From Nepenthes gracilis (Eukaryota > Streptophyta > Magnoliopsida > Caryophyllales > Nepenthaceae), in assembly GCA_033239525.1 (NCBI GenBank), contig BSYO01000013.1:2256501-2320500 (forward strand): a stretch of DNA of 64,000 nucleotides. Direction: 5' to 3'. Each line of letters begins with the position of its first letter. The stretch's first letter is position 1. The translations under genes were made by a program, and so were the position numbers. Shown piece after piece: positions 24,001-36,886 of this stretch. Below the pieces are notes generated by a model. It had not been told where the DNA came from. It did no database searches and saw only the letters and a list, made by a program, of their open reading frames with translations.

Positions 24001-27000
24001 TGCATTAGAGTGGTACGCATACATGCATCTACTCAGTATTTTTATTGTTTTGTGTATTTTTCTTTAAAGAAAAACTTTGTTAGAAGTGTCAAATCTAAGG
24101 AAAAAGTTGTTGAGTAGGCTAGACCTACAAAATATTTATGTATTTATAAAAAAGGTATGTTAGTTGATGCAACTTGTGATGGTACAAAGGTGCTTTGTAT
24201 ATTCTACGGTCATACACTTTATTCCATTGTGGAGACTTGATCGAGAATGTGTTTCTTGGGTTGATAATCTAAGGTGTGTTAGATTGTCCTTGGATTTGAA
24301 TTGAGTTTGAACTAGTTGAACAATAGCTCATGTAAATCCCCCAAAAAATGAAATATGTGAAAAATGAGAAAAATGAATTTTGAAAAATATGAAATTTCCT
24401 CTAAAAAATTCAAAAAGTAAAAGTTGAAAAAGGAGAAAATTTGTTGTAATATGAAACCCCTCAATGAAGAGCTCATAAAAAGGGGGAGGAAAAGGAGAGA
24501 TGAAGGTTTTAGTAGCATTGAGTTTTATTTTCTCATCTAAGGAATATGTTGAAGTGTACTAAAGAAAACCGAACCTTATGCATTATTTGAAGTTTTGAAT
24601 CTCTTTTAGCATTCGCTATACATGCAACATTTTATATGTTTTGTACATTGACTTGATTTTGTGTGTATTTCACTTCAAAGTATGCTTTCAAATTGATCTC
24701 AAAAGGTTTTGGAAAAGCCATACTGAACTGATTTTTCTTGTGATTTTGATATTTTGACACAACAAATATTTTATTTCATGTGTGAATATGGCATTTGCAT
24801 TAAGATTCTTAGGTTTATTATATTAAGAACATCTATGCATTTTGCTCTATTATTATACGACATTTTATTTGAGCAAAAGTTATGTGCTTATGAATTTTAT
24901 ATTTAGCATCAAGATTATTTTTCTAAGCCCCATTTTATTTTTTCCATGGTTGTGTTCTCATTTATGCTCTTCTTAGCTTATGTTTTCACCAAGCATTGTC
25001 ATTCTTTCTTTGCAATCCCTTCGAATTGAAAGGAGATTATTTGTTATTTATTGTTCAGGTCTATCTTAGCTATTAGTGCCCCGAATAACACTGATTTTTA
25101 TTTTACAATTCCTTTTGATTATTAATGCCACTTCTCTTTTGTCATGGTTGTTGCCTTACTTTTTACATTCACTATTAGCCTTTCTTTGTGTTGCCCTTTG
25201 TCATTTTGTGACAAAAAAGGGGAGAGATATGTATTGATTAAGTGGGAGTGATGTGTATTGATTAGAGAAAAAATGTATTTTATCTGAAGGGGAGTTATAA
25301 TATTGGGGAAACTACACTATTTCTTTATTTGCTTTATGGGGGATATGTTTTGATATGTTTATTGGATAATATATGTCATGTAATTGTTAGACATTTTATT
25401 TTTTGTACTCTAATCTTTATTTAAATACTATATCACTCTATGCCTCACGTGATTGTGTTGAATTTGTTACTTGTGTTGAATTTTTTCGTATACTATATTG
25501 TGAAGTGTTTTGTCATGAAAATTGGCAATTCGGGAGATTGTTAGGTCGGCCTTAATTATTGGCAAATTTCATAATATTAAATTGTATATTGACGCTATTA
25601 TCGTATTTTATTACATTTTTTGTATTTGAATGTTAAATAGCAGCTTAATAACTGTTCAAATTATTTTGTGTTATGGTGCTAGATAGAAGCTACGAAATGG
25701 CTTAAGTTTTGTAATGTAAAACTAGATAAAAGTTAACTATTGGCTTAAGCTGAATTGGTCCAGAAGTATGCCATGAGCTAGCCACTTAAGTGGCTTTTGT
25801 CTAGTGAAATTTTCAAATGCAAGTTACATACTGATTGTGAGATGGCCACTTAAGCCATGGACTTCCATAGGCAAATCGCAAGTTAGATACTCAAGCTAGA
25901 TGTAGTTCATGCCCACTATCTTCTATTTGAAACTATTTTGACTGGAGGTTTCTTCCTTCTTTTAAAAGACCAAACCTCCTTCAATTTTAAAAGAATATAC
26001 AAGATCTAAATTGAAGGGAGTGTTAGCCTTCTTTGAGTGACTAAGGGTTCACTTGTGAAATTGAGAGAACTACAAATTTATTAGGAGATCTTTCTTCTTT
26101 GTTTAATATGAGAGCCTTGTTGTCTTAAGATTTTTCACTTGATGTGAAACTAAACTTTAAATTTATGTGACTGTAATCTACGATAGTTCTAGTGTGACTC
26201 GTGTGTAGATTTGAGGTATGTTTTAGCTAGAGGAGTTTGATTAGTTGAAGATCCAATCAGAGAGACCAGAATGTGTTTGGGTAGCTGTCAATCTGCAGAT
26301 TTAAGAGAGCTTTAGATAATCATGTGTTTGGTGTTAATTGGTTAGAGGGTTTAGCACGTCTGTTCATCTGTCTGTAAGTTGACTTTTCTCACATGGTGGA
26401 TTTTCAATTGGTAACTTAAAACCCGAAAGGTCTTCTCTATGAACGAGTTGTTCAAGAGTTTCCTTCATCACCAAAAATTATGTTTTGTCTATTTTCATAT
26501 TTTACTTTATGTTATATACATGAGAATAGGGATGATCTAATTTAAGCATTTAGATAAATGATTTATTTTCGTGTATTAAAGTTGCAATTTTTTTTTTTTT
26601 TTGTACTTTTGCAAAGAAATACCTATTCACTCCTTTTTTTTTTTTTGGTATTTGTAGGTTTAAACGCCTTTTTCTCATATTGGATAAGTTGATTTGTTTG
26701 CAGCATTGGACAAATGTTTGGAGGGAATAATTTTTTTTATCCTATGCCAATTTAATGTGCACTTTGATTGCCCACACAAGTGTTTGGTGAAGCTTCAACG
26801 GTTTCACATTTGCCAATTCTTGTTAAACACAGTAGTAGGATTCAGGCTTTGATTTAAATATAGCCCGCCTACGTGGCCTACTTGGAACTAGATTTTTAGT
26901 TTGCCATAAATCTATGTGCAATTTGACAGTTTGAGCTTCAGATCTCCACTAAGAGATCTAGTATTCAGGTCCTGCTGGGAGGGAGGCGGGCCACCCTATC

Positions 27001-30000
27001 TTGTGGCCCTGATGAGCCACATTAAACCCAATTGTAAGTGGGTTTCAATTCCTGGTCTTTTGGAACAATGCTTGCTAAGTTAGGTGATATGAAACGGGTT
27101 TTATGGAATTTGAAGGTTGTAAAGGTTGATATGATTTGGTATGAAAGTAGGCCCATGTTTGTATATTGTCCATCAATTGTGATTGTGCATGATTCATTCA
27201 AAAGATGATATCTGATTGGTGGATGATATTGTAATGCAACTTCAAGATCAGAAAAAATTACCATCTGTTTATCATTTTGTTGGATATTCCACTTCTTTTC
27301 TTCACCTAGTTTCATGAGGTATGGTTGAGGAGTGGCCTGGTTAATGTTTACTAACATTAGGAAGGACAGAGATGGACCTAAAAACAAGAAAGACATGGAT
27401 TGTGAATTGAGTAATAAATTTCTTGCCGTCTGTTGCGGTATGTTTATGATAATGACTGGTTGCACACAGATATGGTCATAATGGTGACTATTCTATCTAG
27501 CACTGATGTTGGGGGATTTTAGACAGAATTATATTTGAAGAAAATTAGATGATTACTCTAGGCGGTAGACATCTAGTCATATGTAGTTATACTTAGGAAG
27601 AAAGTAGATTGAATCCACTTGTAAGAATGGTGTTAGATTGATACATGCTAAGTAAAGATAATTGATAAAAGTGTGGGATTGGAACAAATGGCTATTTCTT
27701 AGTGGACAGCAGTTGCTGATGGAGTTTGGCTGCATATCGAAGCCCACGTAGGATAGCTCAGCAGATTGAAACCTTGGGGGTTTGCTCCCTGGTGGCCTTT
27801 GGTTCGAGTCCCTCTTCTTATCTGATACACAACTTGTTCGAGTTCTTACCCGATACATATTATCTTTGACATTATTCTGCAGTGGATTTTATGTGATTAA
27901 GTGCATCGAGGATATCATCTTCCAGTTTCTCTCGAGTTGACAGGGAGGATGATGGGATTTCTAAATTGCTTCTGGGCTCAATTTCATACAGGTTTTACAT
28001 ATGGATAGGAATGACTACTATGGAGGAGAATCTACTTCCCTCAATCTTAAACAGGTGACCTTTTATACATCATAGATAGCATGTCCTTTCCCCCTCCCAC
28101 ACTAGGAGAAATATATTCAACTTAGATTACATTTTCTAGTTATATATTTCATTCTAAATTCCCCTTTATATTTTCATCCTAATAGTTATGGAGGCGTTTT
28201 AACGGTGACAAAAATCCTCCAGAGAGCTTGGGTGCAAGCAAGGAGTACAATGTAGACATGATACCTAAGGTATTGGTAGTCATGTTCAGTTGACCTTGAA
28301 ATTGATGTAAAAGATGTATCTCATGCACTTGCTGCTCTATTAATAATTTTAAGCTTCCTTTCAACATTTTACTATGGAAACTTTATTTGCTAGTAAATGT
28401 TCTTGAGTATATACAAACAGTGGACTGTCATTAATCATTTTGTTTGTGGGATGATTGTTTTGGACAAATGTATCTCCAAATTTGACCAATATAAATATAT
28501 GGTTGAAGACCCTTAATGATTCATGATTGATAGGCTAAATTGTTTTCTGAATCTGATGTCTTATTGATGGCCTTTCAAAAGGCTAGAAACAGTCCCCCTG
28601 TTTTAGATGTAACTCCAAAGAAAATGGTATCCCTTTCCTATTTCCCAGATTTTGGACCTCAATTTTGTTTCCAAACCTACTTGAAAGAAGTCCTGAATTA
28701 TGAATTATGGTGGCTGACGCTGTCCTATGCATTTTATAACTATTTTTGCAGTTCATGATGGCCAATGGTTCCTTTGTTCGTGTTCTAATCCATACTAATG
28801 TAACTAAATATCTTAGTTTTAAAGCCGTGGATGGTAGTTTTGTGTACAACAAGGGCAAGGTAAGTCTGAATATTTATGCTCTCCTTTTCCTAAATTGATT
28901 TCCATTTCTCTACCTGAATCCGTACTAAAGAATTGTTGTTTTCAGATATATAAGGTGCCTTCTAATGATGTTGAAGCTTTGAAATCCCCATTGATGGGAC
29001 TATTGGAGAAAAGACGAGCTCGAAAGTTTTTCATTTATGTGCAAGACTATGAAGATAATGACCCAAAATCTCATGAAGGGTTGGACCTCAACAAAATTAC
29101 TGCTCGGGATCTTATCTCGTACAATCTTATCATCTTCTTTTGCTGTAACATTTTTTCTTTTTCTGGTGGTAGGAGAAAATTTACTATCTGATGGTTAAAG
29201 AAGTGAAGAACTTTATCAGAGGACTGAATAATTAAGATATAAGGGCATAAGATAAGATGTTGCCAATGGTATAATGATGAATGAAACAGTGGATACTGCA
29301 AATCAAAGAACTGCTATAGCCTTCCAATTCCTTTGAGCATCAGTGATTGACCACTTAACTGCATGTGTTGCTGAAGACCCAAGAAACTGATACGTAAAAA
29401 GGACATGCCCCAAATGAGAAGAATTGGGAGAAATTTATCCATTCATGTTTGGCAGATAAATCTAATCAAATGCACCAATTAGAGAAGATGTTCATTTGTC
29501 TTAGTGTTTTGCTCACACATGACATTTGCAATGCTGTCTTTGCGTAGGAAATATGGGCTAGAAGATGACACAGTTGATTTCATTGGTCATGCCCTGGCAC
29601 TTTACTTTGACGACAGCTACTTGGATCAACCAGCTATGGATTTTGTAAAGAGAATGAAGGTGAATATTATCCCTTTTTTCAGTTTGATTAATTGGTGTTT
29701 TTCTCAGAAACATTTGTTGAGTATTTGGAGTAAAAAATATTCTTCCATATCAAGTCATAGGGGATTCCAAAATCTAGCAAATGATGAGCATTTGCTTCAC
29801 TGAGAAATTTTATCATGCTACCCAGAGCATTCTGAAATTCTTTAGCCCCGCCTACATTTATACCTATTCTGGACAGTGCCATTGTTGTGCCTGATTGCAA
29901 GTTTCGTGACCTTTCTATAACTCATGTATTTGAACTAATTGAATGGCCTTTTGTTTTAAAGCTATATGCAGAATCTCTGGCACGGTTTCAGGGAGAATCT

Positions 30001-33000
30001 CCTTATATTTACCCACTATATGGACTGGGAGAATTGCCTCAGGTTTTCTACCCCTTTGTCATTCTTTCTCTTGCCTTTGTTTGATTTTATAAATTTTCTA
30101 AAGGATGTATGTTTTGTTTACAGGCATTTGCACGTTTAAGTGCAGTATATGGTGGAACTTACATGCTCAACAAGCCAGATTGTAAGGTAATTTTGCTTGC
30201 AAACATTTAGATGCTCATATCCCATCCAAATGGTGCATATGGTGCTGACTGACTTTCCATAACGAGCTTGCGGTTGGAGGTCTAAGCCATGGTGGGTTTG
30301 GATCAAAAGCATGTAGGCTTGACATCTTTAGCCAGTGGCACATTTACCGAGGCTTGTGTTCAGTCCAGTTTGCAACCTCAGGAACTGGCTTAGATTTTGC
30401 CTTTGGAATTTCCCCTATGTAGTAGTTAGAAGAAATCCCTACATTTGTTGTAGCCAACATAGGTTGTGAACATATAAATGTCTAGGAATTCATCTTCTAT
30501 CTAAAGGTAGGTTTCAGACATTAGAAGTTGCCGTGGCTGTCAAAACTCAAAACACAAAAAAAGGACTTCTGCTATCTCCTTGAAGTCTCCATGTACATAT
30601 CTTTGGAGAAAGATTGCAACAATAAATCAATATGTTATGGTCTCTACATGGGATCAAATATTTGTCAATACTTGAACTAATGCAAAATATCTCTATATGG
30701 CACCATAACGGTGACATACGGCCTATAATTTTGTGTTTTTCGTTTGTCTCTTGAAAGTTTAAATCCTCATATTTGAATATACCTAAATCTTCTAGAAAGC
30801 TAAATTCACATGTTTTAGAGGTATAGAACTTACAAAAATTGAAAGATTTGGGACATTTTTTCAATTGCCTAGAAGGATGTCAAAGTTTATTTTGATAAAA
30901 TTGATTAGAACTCCTCACATAAGTAAATAAACTATCAAAGATGAACAATTTTACTATATAACTTCCCTTTAATGTGGTCATAGGATTTATTTATTTATTT
31001 ATTTATTGCATTCATGACTTCCTATATCAATATATATTGCACGATCCGACCATGATCAATATCAATACCGATTTTGAAACCATCATCCATGGGTGTTCCT
31101 TCTTTAACTTCCTTTCTTGTGCCAGAATCTTGTAGTTGTTCTACTGAGATTCACATACTCTGTATGGCAGGTAGTATTTGATAAAATTGGAAAAGCAGTT
31201 GGTGTGGCCTCTGAATGTGAAACAGCAAAGTGCAAAAAAGTTGTTTGTGATCCGTCATATTTACCTGAGAAGGTAAGTTCTGCAAGCAGCAAGAGAGTTC
31301 ATGTTTGCAAAAATTACTATTGCTTCTCACATGTGCGCAAAGGAAAAGACGATAAAATCAAATGATCAAAAGAAAGTTTTATACCTAGCTTTATACAGTC
31401 TCCCCTTTGTTGCATTCAACAGGTTAAAATGGTTGGAAGAGTTGCTCGAGCGATATGCATAATGAGTCACCCTATTCCAGATACCAAAGATTCTCACTCA
31501 GTGCAGGTTATCCTGCCACAGAAGCAACTTGGCCGTAAATCAGACATGTAACTATAACATATCCTTCATATTTATGGGTTCTGTTCTGTTTCTTTCTTTC
31601 CTTCTGTTAGAGTTGAGAAAGAGATTTTGAAAGCCAATGCACAGTGCGCATTCGTATTGTCTAGGAGTACAAAAAAGGTAGGTTGGTGTATGAAACTTCC
31701 TACACGGTCCAGTGAAGTGTTAGACCATTTTTGGGCCTATTGTATGATGTCTTATCTTATATCACGCAATTGGCTTCTTCCACAACTAAATCCTTTGACC
31801 ATTAGGTCACACGGCCATAACTTTACCATTGCATTAAGGCTTCCGAAAAATTCACGTGTGCAAAATTTGATTGTTTAGGGTTACAAAATTTGGCAAAATC
31901 TTTTTAATGCACTGCTTAATTTTCTAGTGTTGGTAAGATGCTTGTGAACATCTGCTTGATTGTGTGATAATCAATAGAACCACAATAGTTGCGGAACTTA
32001 ACTGATATTACACCCTCACAATAGAATGTCATTGCTTCTGCTCTCTGCTGGTTCCCCTCCTGTGGCACCAAAACTGAACGCATCTTTTTGCAATACTGGC
32101 TGAAAATGGCACAGCAGCCTTAACCAAATATCTTATTAGAAATTGGGTGATTTGTATTACAATAACGGAATTAATTCTGCAACAATTAGATTTTTCCATA
32201 AATATACAGAAGAGAGTGTCTACAATGATAGGCAAATAAAATAGTTTCTTGAGACTTTTGTTAATCTACTTCATGACTTTTTAAAATAGACGAATTTATC
32301 TCTGGTTTGTTACTCCATCTGGCCAATGAATCGATATGGTTTTTTCCTATTCCTTCTAAATAGTGAAATGGTAAAAGTAAATTTGTATAGTCACTCTCTC
32401 TCTTAATGAGGCTTAATACTGTTGTTGTAGGTACCTGTTCTGTTGCTCCTACACTCATAATGTTGCTCCCAAAGGGAAATATATAGCTTTTGTTACAACT
32501 GAGGCAGAGACAAACCAGCCTGAAGTTGAGCTAAAACCTGGAATTGACCTTCTTGGACCAGTGGATGAGATATTTTTCGATATATATGACAGATATGAAC
32601 CTACAAATGACCACAATGCCGACAACTGCTTCATATCCACAGTAAGAAAGCATAGGCGTACCTTGTTTTTGGTAGTATATAACTACTATTTTCTTTTGTG
32701 CTCAGTTATTCTGCTTCTTACTGACTGAAAAATCGATTCCTTGCAGAGCTATGACCCTTCTACTCATTTTGAGTCCACAGTCACGGATGTGATCAAAATG
32801 TACAGAAAAATAACAGGAAAGGTATGAGTTTGTGTATTAAGATCGTGGTCCCTTAGCAAGCAAAAATGGAGTTTCTGTTTGATGGCCATTATGTTGTGAA
32901 TGTTTGGTGATTGAATGCCCCTGAAAAATTGTTGTGGAAATTAGTTCTTGTTGGATGCATGCCAATTTAGAAGTGCAAGTCTTTCAGCCCTGCTGTAGAG

Positions 33001-33850
33001 AAGTGAAACCTTGACCATTTTATGTTGTCTGATAACGAAGGAGATACAACAACAATGACAACAATAAAGCCTTAAGAGCCTCACTAGGTGGGGTTTGCTA
33101 CATGAGTTTGGTTTCACGATTCTACCTAAATTAATATAATATATACCGAGAATAAAAATAATTTTAAATTATCTTTTATGGCTTTACTCTAAGTTCTTCT
33201 AGGTCTAGCTCTTCATGTCTTTTCTCCACTGCAACTAATTCACTTTTGTCACAAAAATTTCATTTTGCTTACGTTATAAGTATCCAAACCACTTCAAACG
33301 TCATTTTGTCCTCTTATTTTTTATAGTTATAACTTCTAAACTTGCACGATACCATTATTCATTGTCTTAACCTTTAGTGTAATTTTACTCATCCATCTTT
33401 ATATTATTATTTTTGCTGTGATTTCTTTTGTAGATGTTTAGTTGTCCTATATTTTAATCTATAAAGTATTGTGGGTCTAAAAGCAATTTTAATTTCTTTC
33501 AATTTAAAAAGCAATGCCCAGCAAATATATATAATGGAAATAGATATAATTCTTGAGTTTTTGAGTAATGAGGGCACAGGAAAAACTTTGTAAAAATTTC
33601 AGAGACGCCTAGGCAAGAAAATGTATGATTCAATTTGCCAAGAAAAATAATATTGTAGTAGGCTTGGAATTTCATGCAGATATGCAAGCCTCAATTTGCT
33701 ACTCTTTTTTTTTTTAATGCTGTTTGGTAATTTATGTGAAAGCACCAATGGCGACTGACTGATTATGACTGTGCATATAATTATGTGATTCAGGAACTTG
33801 ACCTTTCGGTGGACCTCAGTGCTGCAAGTGCTGCTGCCGCTGAAGAATGA
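21025..33850 (+). CDS. GDI: Rab GDP dissociation inhibitor (13 exons)
   Basis: Exons: 21025-21111, 27992-28054, 28186-28269, 28752-28859, 28946-29118, 29548-29659, 29962-30042, 30124-30186, 31171-31272, 31423-31547, 32431-32641, 32747-32821, 33794-33850. They sum to 1341 nt, 446 residues, the usual size of plant GDI, with every junction GT-AG and in frame. The protein extracts prenylated GDP-bound Rab GTPases from membranes and keeps them soluble in the cytosol. The GDI/CHM family N-terminus is clear ([15 protein letters not shown] from residue 7; DRNDYYGG at 34-41). Further family blocks are [36 protein letters not shown] and CDPSYLP. The C-terminus is the plant type [12 protein letters not shown]. 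Intron 1 (6.9 kb) hosts an LTR element and a SINE-like sequence. Intron 8 (30187-31170) holds a copy of an ATCGG-rich repeat. No disabling mutation was seen. Confidence 0.96.
21242..22030 (+). repeat. 5' LTR of the GDI-intron element
   Basis: 789 bp, TGTTAGG...TTCTCA, directly followed by the primer binding site. It aligns by eye with 25539-26677 over most of its length, with many substitutions and gaps. Confidence 0.7.
22080..23830 (+). pseudogene. Copia-type gag remnant
   Basis: Pieces in order: a start resembling UBN2-type gag; 22273-22587 with [20 protein letters not shown] and [15 protein letters not shown]; 22590-22710 with [18 protein letters not shown] and [14 protein letters not shown] in another frame; 22720-22989 Lys-rich with a zinc-knuckle-like start; a coiled-coil-like stretch near 23100-23320; and 23527-23745 ending [10 protein letters not shown], the first part of a CCHC knuckle. 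Stops and frame changes separate the pieces. Confidence 0.75.
25539..26677 (+). repeat. 3' LTR of the GDI-intron element
   Basis: 1139 bp, TGTTAGG...TTCTCA. The extra length relative to the 5' LTR lies mainly at 25805-26210, where sequence has been inserted here or lost from the partner. Poly-T runs occur near 26588 and 26630. Confidence 0.7.
27740..27860 (+). repeat. tRNA-derived SINE-like sequence in GDI intron 1
   Basis: A pol III A-box-like TAGCTCAGCAGATTG (27754-27768) and a B-box GGTTCGAGTCC (27801-27811) lie about 33 bp apart, close to tRNA spacing. The sequence does not fold as a functional tRNA by eye, so a tRNA-related SINE head is the better reading. The 3' end was not defined. 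Confidence 0.5.
30980..31092 (-). repeat. ATCGG-rich dispersed repeat, GDI intron 8 copy
   Basis: On the minus strand AATCGGTATTGATATTGATC and CATGGTCGGATCG match the start of the copies at 47735 (EX1) and 63425 (GATA). A TTTA microsatellite (30986-31007) lies at one side. Confidence 0.5.
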
Positions 33851-34632
33851 GCAGCATCTCTAAAGTCTTCGTCAGCCATTTAGTGTTATTATGAAGAAGT
33901 GTCTTGCTTGTGTCTGCTTTTCCCTTTATTTTTGAATTTTAGTGCCGAAAAATGTTAAATTGATGATTTTTTGTTTCCAACGGGGTGTAATATTTTCCCT
34001 ATGTTTTGATGAATTATGCGACCAAAATGCTTATATTGTCATGTGGATAGTGTCATGAGATATCCTTTGGATATTATTATGGTACTTTTAAATGATTCAA
34101 CGTTTTATCTATTTATCTATAACTTTGGGCCGACAAGAATATAAGAATGGATGAGTATCATGTCACCTGAGAGTGTTCATTAAATATTATCTATGTTTTT
34201 TCATTTAGGAATGCCGGTCTTTTAGGACTCCACAATTTCATACAACGTCGTCTAATGAAAAAAGACAGCCGTCGAATTAGATCTGACAACCGGCATACAA
34301 TGTTGTACAATTTTTTACGATTTTAGTGTTGGCGCAACCCCGCTCTCCGATCAAATTAAGCTTACATAAATCTTAATTGGGTAAATTGTATAACAAATGT
34401 GCAAGAAATCATATAATATTATTGTAAATCAAATTCAACTGTTAATGCATTATTATCTCACTAGTTGTCGGAGAATGTTCATTAATTATAAAATCTATTT
34501 AGTTTTAAAATTTTGAATAAATATTAGTAAGTATTTGTTTGAATTATAAAACTAAAATTGTAATTTGAAATTATAAGTTTGACTTTAAAATTTTGAAGAA
34601 AAATTTAAATTTTATTATTTGAATTATATAAG
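33851..34632. other. GDI 3' flank and AT-rich spacer
   Basis: The first 200 bp are probably the GDI 3' UTR. The rest is AT-rich with no gene seen. Confidence 0.5.
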
Positions 34633-35600
34633 TGTTGGGTTTCAATACCCAGGACTCACAAAGTACGGCCTAAATGGACGGCCGCAAGGCCCAAGAGGCC
34701 CAAGAGGGCTTAAGCTGCCCGAGACCCTGTTTCAGCATAAGCAGCCCGAGGACATTAGACACTCCCATTGGCCCAGACTAACCTGAGAGATCAATGTTCG
34801 ACACAGAGATCCGATGACTTTCCACAAGGAACCATGGATCCTTCAATGATCAGGGAGAGTAGTTGACGTCCGAGAGTTATCTCCCTCAATGTGTTCGCGT
34901 ACTCATAAGGATACAGGACACCCAGCTTAATGATGAGGACTGTTTCGTAAACGACCGACAGCGCCAACTTAGCATCATTACTATTACCAAGGAGCACGCA
35001 ACCTCTGCAAAACGCCGCCTTCACAGTGCACGATGACACTTAGAGCACGCCTTGTCACTTCAAGACTGACATCAAGGGCCTACACGCCTGGCACGGTAAG
35101 GTCCAATCAGCGGCGTCGGCGGCTTGTCTTCCTGCACACGCCAGCGTATCTGACACGGCCGGCAAAGCAGGTGGGCAGCCTCCCAGCATACTTGACGCCA
35201 CCCGGCCCTGCCAGCAAGGTAGATGGACAGCCTCCCACCAGGTGTTAGCAGCTATGTGGACCTCTCTTAAGAGGCAGTCCCCTACTATAAATACCCAACC
35301 AAAACTCTAAAAGTAAAGAGAGAGGTTCTACCTAAGAAAAAAGAGAAAGGAAGAAGATCGAAGAGAGCTTTCTAAGGAGAGTTTTCTAAGGAAGAGAAAG
35401 GGAAAATAATCCCACAACTTGTCATTGTAACACTTCCTCCCATAGTGAGGCATTTATCAGACCCTGAGCCTCGTGATTTTTCCTCATCATTCATGAGGAA
35501 GGTTTTTCATGTAAATCCTAGTGTTCTTCTCTCCCTCTCTTCATTTTTCCGCACTCAAATATTTGTGTTGCAATCGGAGTCCAGAAATCTAGACCCAACA
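34633..35600 (+). mobile_element. Solo LTR
   Basis: 968 bp beginning TGTTGGGT and ending ACCCAACA, flanked on both sides by ATAAG (34628-34632 and 35601-35605), a perfect 5 bp target duplication. It is far more GC-rich than the surrounding DNA. A TATA box (TATAAATA, 35286-35293) and a downstream purine-rich leader fit the U3/R region and set the plus orientation. No internal domain remains, so the element was removed by recombination between its LTRs. Superfamily cannot be told from the LTR alone. Confidence 0.88.
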
Positions 35601-35605
35601 ATAAG

Positions 35606-36886
35606 AAATTAAAATTTTGAGAAAAAATTTAAATTATAATTAAATTTTAAATCCATACATAATAATAAATGAAATAATTAGACTAATATAAATTTTAATT
35701 ATTTGAAAGTATGAATATCATATGAATATAAACTTTTAAAAGGTGTCATTTAAAAAAATATTTTTATCCTGATATATATATAATATACATTTGCATACAT
35801 ATTTATTTGTTAATTTTTAGTCAATATTTCTATGATAAATTTTTTTTAATATTTTTAGAATAAAAATAATTGATAATAGATTAATCTTCGTTCAAACTTA
35901 TTTATGTAATAGATTAATACTAATACAAGTTTTGACATAAGTAATATGTCTGAGTTAAAATATTAATTTATATATCATATTTTTTAGATATATATTATTT
36001 TAAAATATTTAGATTATTCTATTTTATTAAAATATTTATTTTTAAATTTTTAAATAATATATTTATCTAATTTTTAAAAAATTAAAATTATGGTAAGATC
36101 ATCTCCATTTGACACGTACAATCAAAAAGATTTCATCCATTTTGGTCTCACTTCGTTTAGTTTTATCTTATTTAATGAAAAAATAATTCTCTAGGATTAT
36201 AATTTTTTTATCTATCCTAAAAAATAAAAAGAGTTATTTTATGATATTTTTCAATGGAAGTTATACTTATGTTTTTATTTTTTTCATTTTTTTGTATTAA
36301 AATTACTATGACATTTTAAATAATTAATTTTTTTATAAAATTATATCTTATTCTTTCATCAATTATGAAGAGTTGGATTTCTATTTTCTATGTAATAATT
36401 TATTTATGTAAAATAATTATATAAGTTAAAAGAAAAACTATAATTTTTTTTCAAATTTTCTAAAATTAAATATTTGAATTAAATTCTAATCCTTGTGAGA
36501 TCAAATAATAAAAATTAAAAGTAGGTAAAAAATATTAATTTTGATTTTAAAATTAGTTTTAACTGAATGAAATTTAAACAAAGACGAACTAAGTAGGTTG
36601 CTTATCCTAAAAAGAATAAGTCTCTATTATTTTATTTTTAATTATTAAATTAAAATTTAACTATTAATATTTTAAAATAAAAAATAATAAAATTATATAT
36701 ATTTTTTAATTTTTTTTGTGGAATATTTTCATGACACAAAATTATCTTAAGATTATGAATATTTATTCATAAATACTGTTTGGATTTTTTTCATTTTCAT
36801 GTGCAATTTCTTCGCTCTGGCGACGTACTGTTGTTCTCATCCGTCTGAGTCTGACCTCCCCACCACACAACCACATTTACACTCTC
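35606..36886. other. AT-rich spacer and EX1 promoter region
   Basis: Almost pure A/T DNA up to about 36780, then a short GC-richer leader before the EX1 ATG. No defined promoter element could be chosen among the many TATA-like strings. Confidence 0.4.

Larger units (their letters stand above)
21242..26677 (+). mobile_element. Gag-only LTR retroelement in GDI intron 1
   Basis: Two diverged LTRs (21242-22030 and 25539-26677) begin TGTTAGGT and end TCTCA. They share blocks such as GGCTTAAGCTGAATTGGTC and the final ACCTATTCACTCC-like segment. A primer binding site TTGGTACTAGAG follows the first LTR (22032-22043). The internal region encodes only a gag-like protein. The part from 23840 to the second LTR shows no integrase, reverse transcriptase or RNase H. 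The right LTR is about 350 bp longer than the left. No clear 5 bp target duplication was seen. Orientation matches the host gene. This layout fits the non-autonomous class called TR-GAG, or an element that lost pol. Confidence 0.7.

Noticed and set aside
27022..27465. 147-residue minus-strand open frame in GDI intron 1
   Set aside because: No motif, no splice partners, and it lies in the intron of an intact plus-strand gene. Long chance frames are expected in several kilobases of this composition.
27745..27825. A tRNA gene
   Set aside because: A and B boxes are present, but arms do not pair convincingly and there is no clear anticodon stem; a SINE head fits better.
35033..35248. Plus-strand frame in the solo LTR
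   Set aside because: It lies inside a defined LTR with exact target duplications and matches no protein family.
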